The notes beneath the pieces were generated by a model. That model saw only the letters and a list, made by a program, of their open reading frames with translations, made no database searches and was not told the origin of the DNA. From Deltaproteobacteria bacterium (lineage in GTDB: Bacteria; Myxococcota; Myxococcia; Myxococcales; 40CM-4-68-19): a stretch of 7,139 nt of DNA. Within the stretch, counting starts at the first letter, position 1. Each line of letters starts with the position of its first letter. Where the stretch lies: positions 1-7,139 of the forward strand of contig VBLM01000728.1 of assembly GCA_005879095.1 (NCBI GenBank), read 5' to 3'. Of this stretch, positions 6,703 to 7,139 are shown one piece after another. The translations under genes were made by a program, and so were the position numbers.

Positions 6703-7139
6703 CTAGCCCGCGGCGGCGGCCGCCACGGCCGGCGGGGCTTCCTTGTCGGCGTCGGTCCGCTCGCGGGTCCACTGGTGGATCCGCACCACGATGAATTCGG
6801 CCGGTTTCACTGGAGAAATTCCGATCTCCGTGATCAGCTCGCCGACGTCGCGCGCCTCGGGAGGGTTGGTCTCCTCGTCGCACTTGACGTAGAAGGCCTG
6901 GTCCCGGTCGGCGCCGACCAGCGCGCCCTGACGCCAGAGATCGTTGAGGAAATCCTCGCAGGAGCGGACGATCTTCTTCCACAGCGAGGGCTCGTTGGGC
7001 TCGAACACCACCCATTGGGCGTACTTCTCGATGCTCTTGCGGATGAGGATGTAGAGCCGCCGCACGTTGATCTGCACGAAGCTCGGATCGGAGCTCAAAG
7101 TGCGCGCCCCCCAGATGCGGATGCCGCGGCCGGGGAAGG
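6703..7139 (-). CDS. Contractile tail sheath protein, C-terminal end (Afp2-4/Pvc2-4-like)
   Basis: The last 144 residues of a phage-tail-sheath family protein; the start lies beyond the right edge and the first two bases belong to a split codon. The frame reads FPGRGIRIWGARTLSSDPS, then INVRRLYILIRKSIEKYAQW, VVFEPNEPSLWKKI, FLNDLWRQGALVGADRDQAF, and ISPVKPAEFIVVRIHQW. This is the classic sheath C-terminal domain, whose beta-strands hook neighbouring subunits together and hold the tube side of the sheath. A TTG at 7098-7096 could be taken as a start but is an internal Leu codon of the conserved WGARTL motif. The protein ends in a short Ala-rich tail (PPAVAAAAAG) before TAG, which is not part of the conserved fold. 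The sheath contracts to drive the tube and spike into the target. Confidence 0.95.
   Translation of the reverse strand, partial: FPGRGIRIWGARTLSSDPSFVQINVRRLYILIRKSIEKYAQWVVFEPNEPSLWKKIVRSCEDFLNDLWRQGALVGADRDQAFYVKCDEETNPPEARDVGELITEIGISPVKPAEFIVVRIHQWTRERTDADKEAPPAVAAAAAG

Noticed and set aside
1..7139. tRNA, rRNA, CRISPR array, insertion sequence or attachment site
   Set aside because: No regularly spaced direct repeats, transposase motifs, terminal inverted repeats or RNA-gene signatures were seen by eye on either strand.

Overview
The window is a high-GC stretch in which all five recognisable genes lie on the minus strand, so it reads from right to left. It is a piece of a contractile injection system locus (CIS; phage-tail-like, of the eCIS / Photorhabdus PVC / Serratia Afp type). 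In transcription order the genes are the C-terminal end of the sheath protein (6703-7139, cut by the right edge), a gp19-family inner tube protein (6113-6559), a very large 1334-residue protein of unknown family (2097-6101), a LysM protein with the CIS tube/hub-adaptor N-terminal domain (1443-2069, Afp7/Pvc7-like), a gp5/baseplate-V spike (750-1430), and an exported beta-barrel-like protein (1-729, cut by the left edge).

The gaps between coding regions are 11, 27, 12 and 20 nt from the tube gene onward, which looks like one transcription unit. The sheath-tube gap is the exception: 143 nt, with an AT-rich patch and two inverted repeats. The strong GC bias at third codon positions, the Ala/Gly/Ser-rich composition and an outer-membrane-barrel-like neighbour suggest a high-GC diderm such as a myxobacterium or related 'deltaproteobacterium'. 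This is inference; no taxonomic marker is present.

In the assembled particle, sheath and tube would form the contractile double cylinder, the LysM protein would join the tube to the hub, and the gp5-like protein would be the central spike. The 1334-residue protein occupies the slot between tube and LysM genes, where Afp/PVC loci carry only a very short gene. It has an acidic N-terminal domain, a long middle region with no family I recognise, Ser/Gly-rich linkers, a His-rich patch and an Arg-rich C-terminal helix. This is the main unexplained object here.

Two departures from the usual layout matter. There is no gp27-like hub domain between the LysM gene and the spike, where it is expected. 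A signal-peptide-bearing barrel-like protein follows the spike, where a gp25-like baseplate gene usually sits. The first gene on the left has a GTG start and no in-window stop; its reading frame was found by translating the reverse strand directly.
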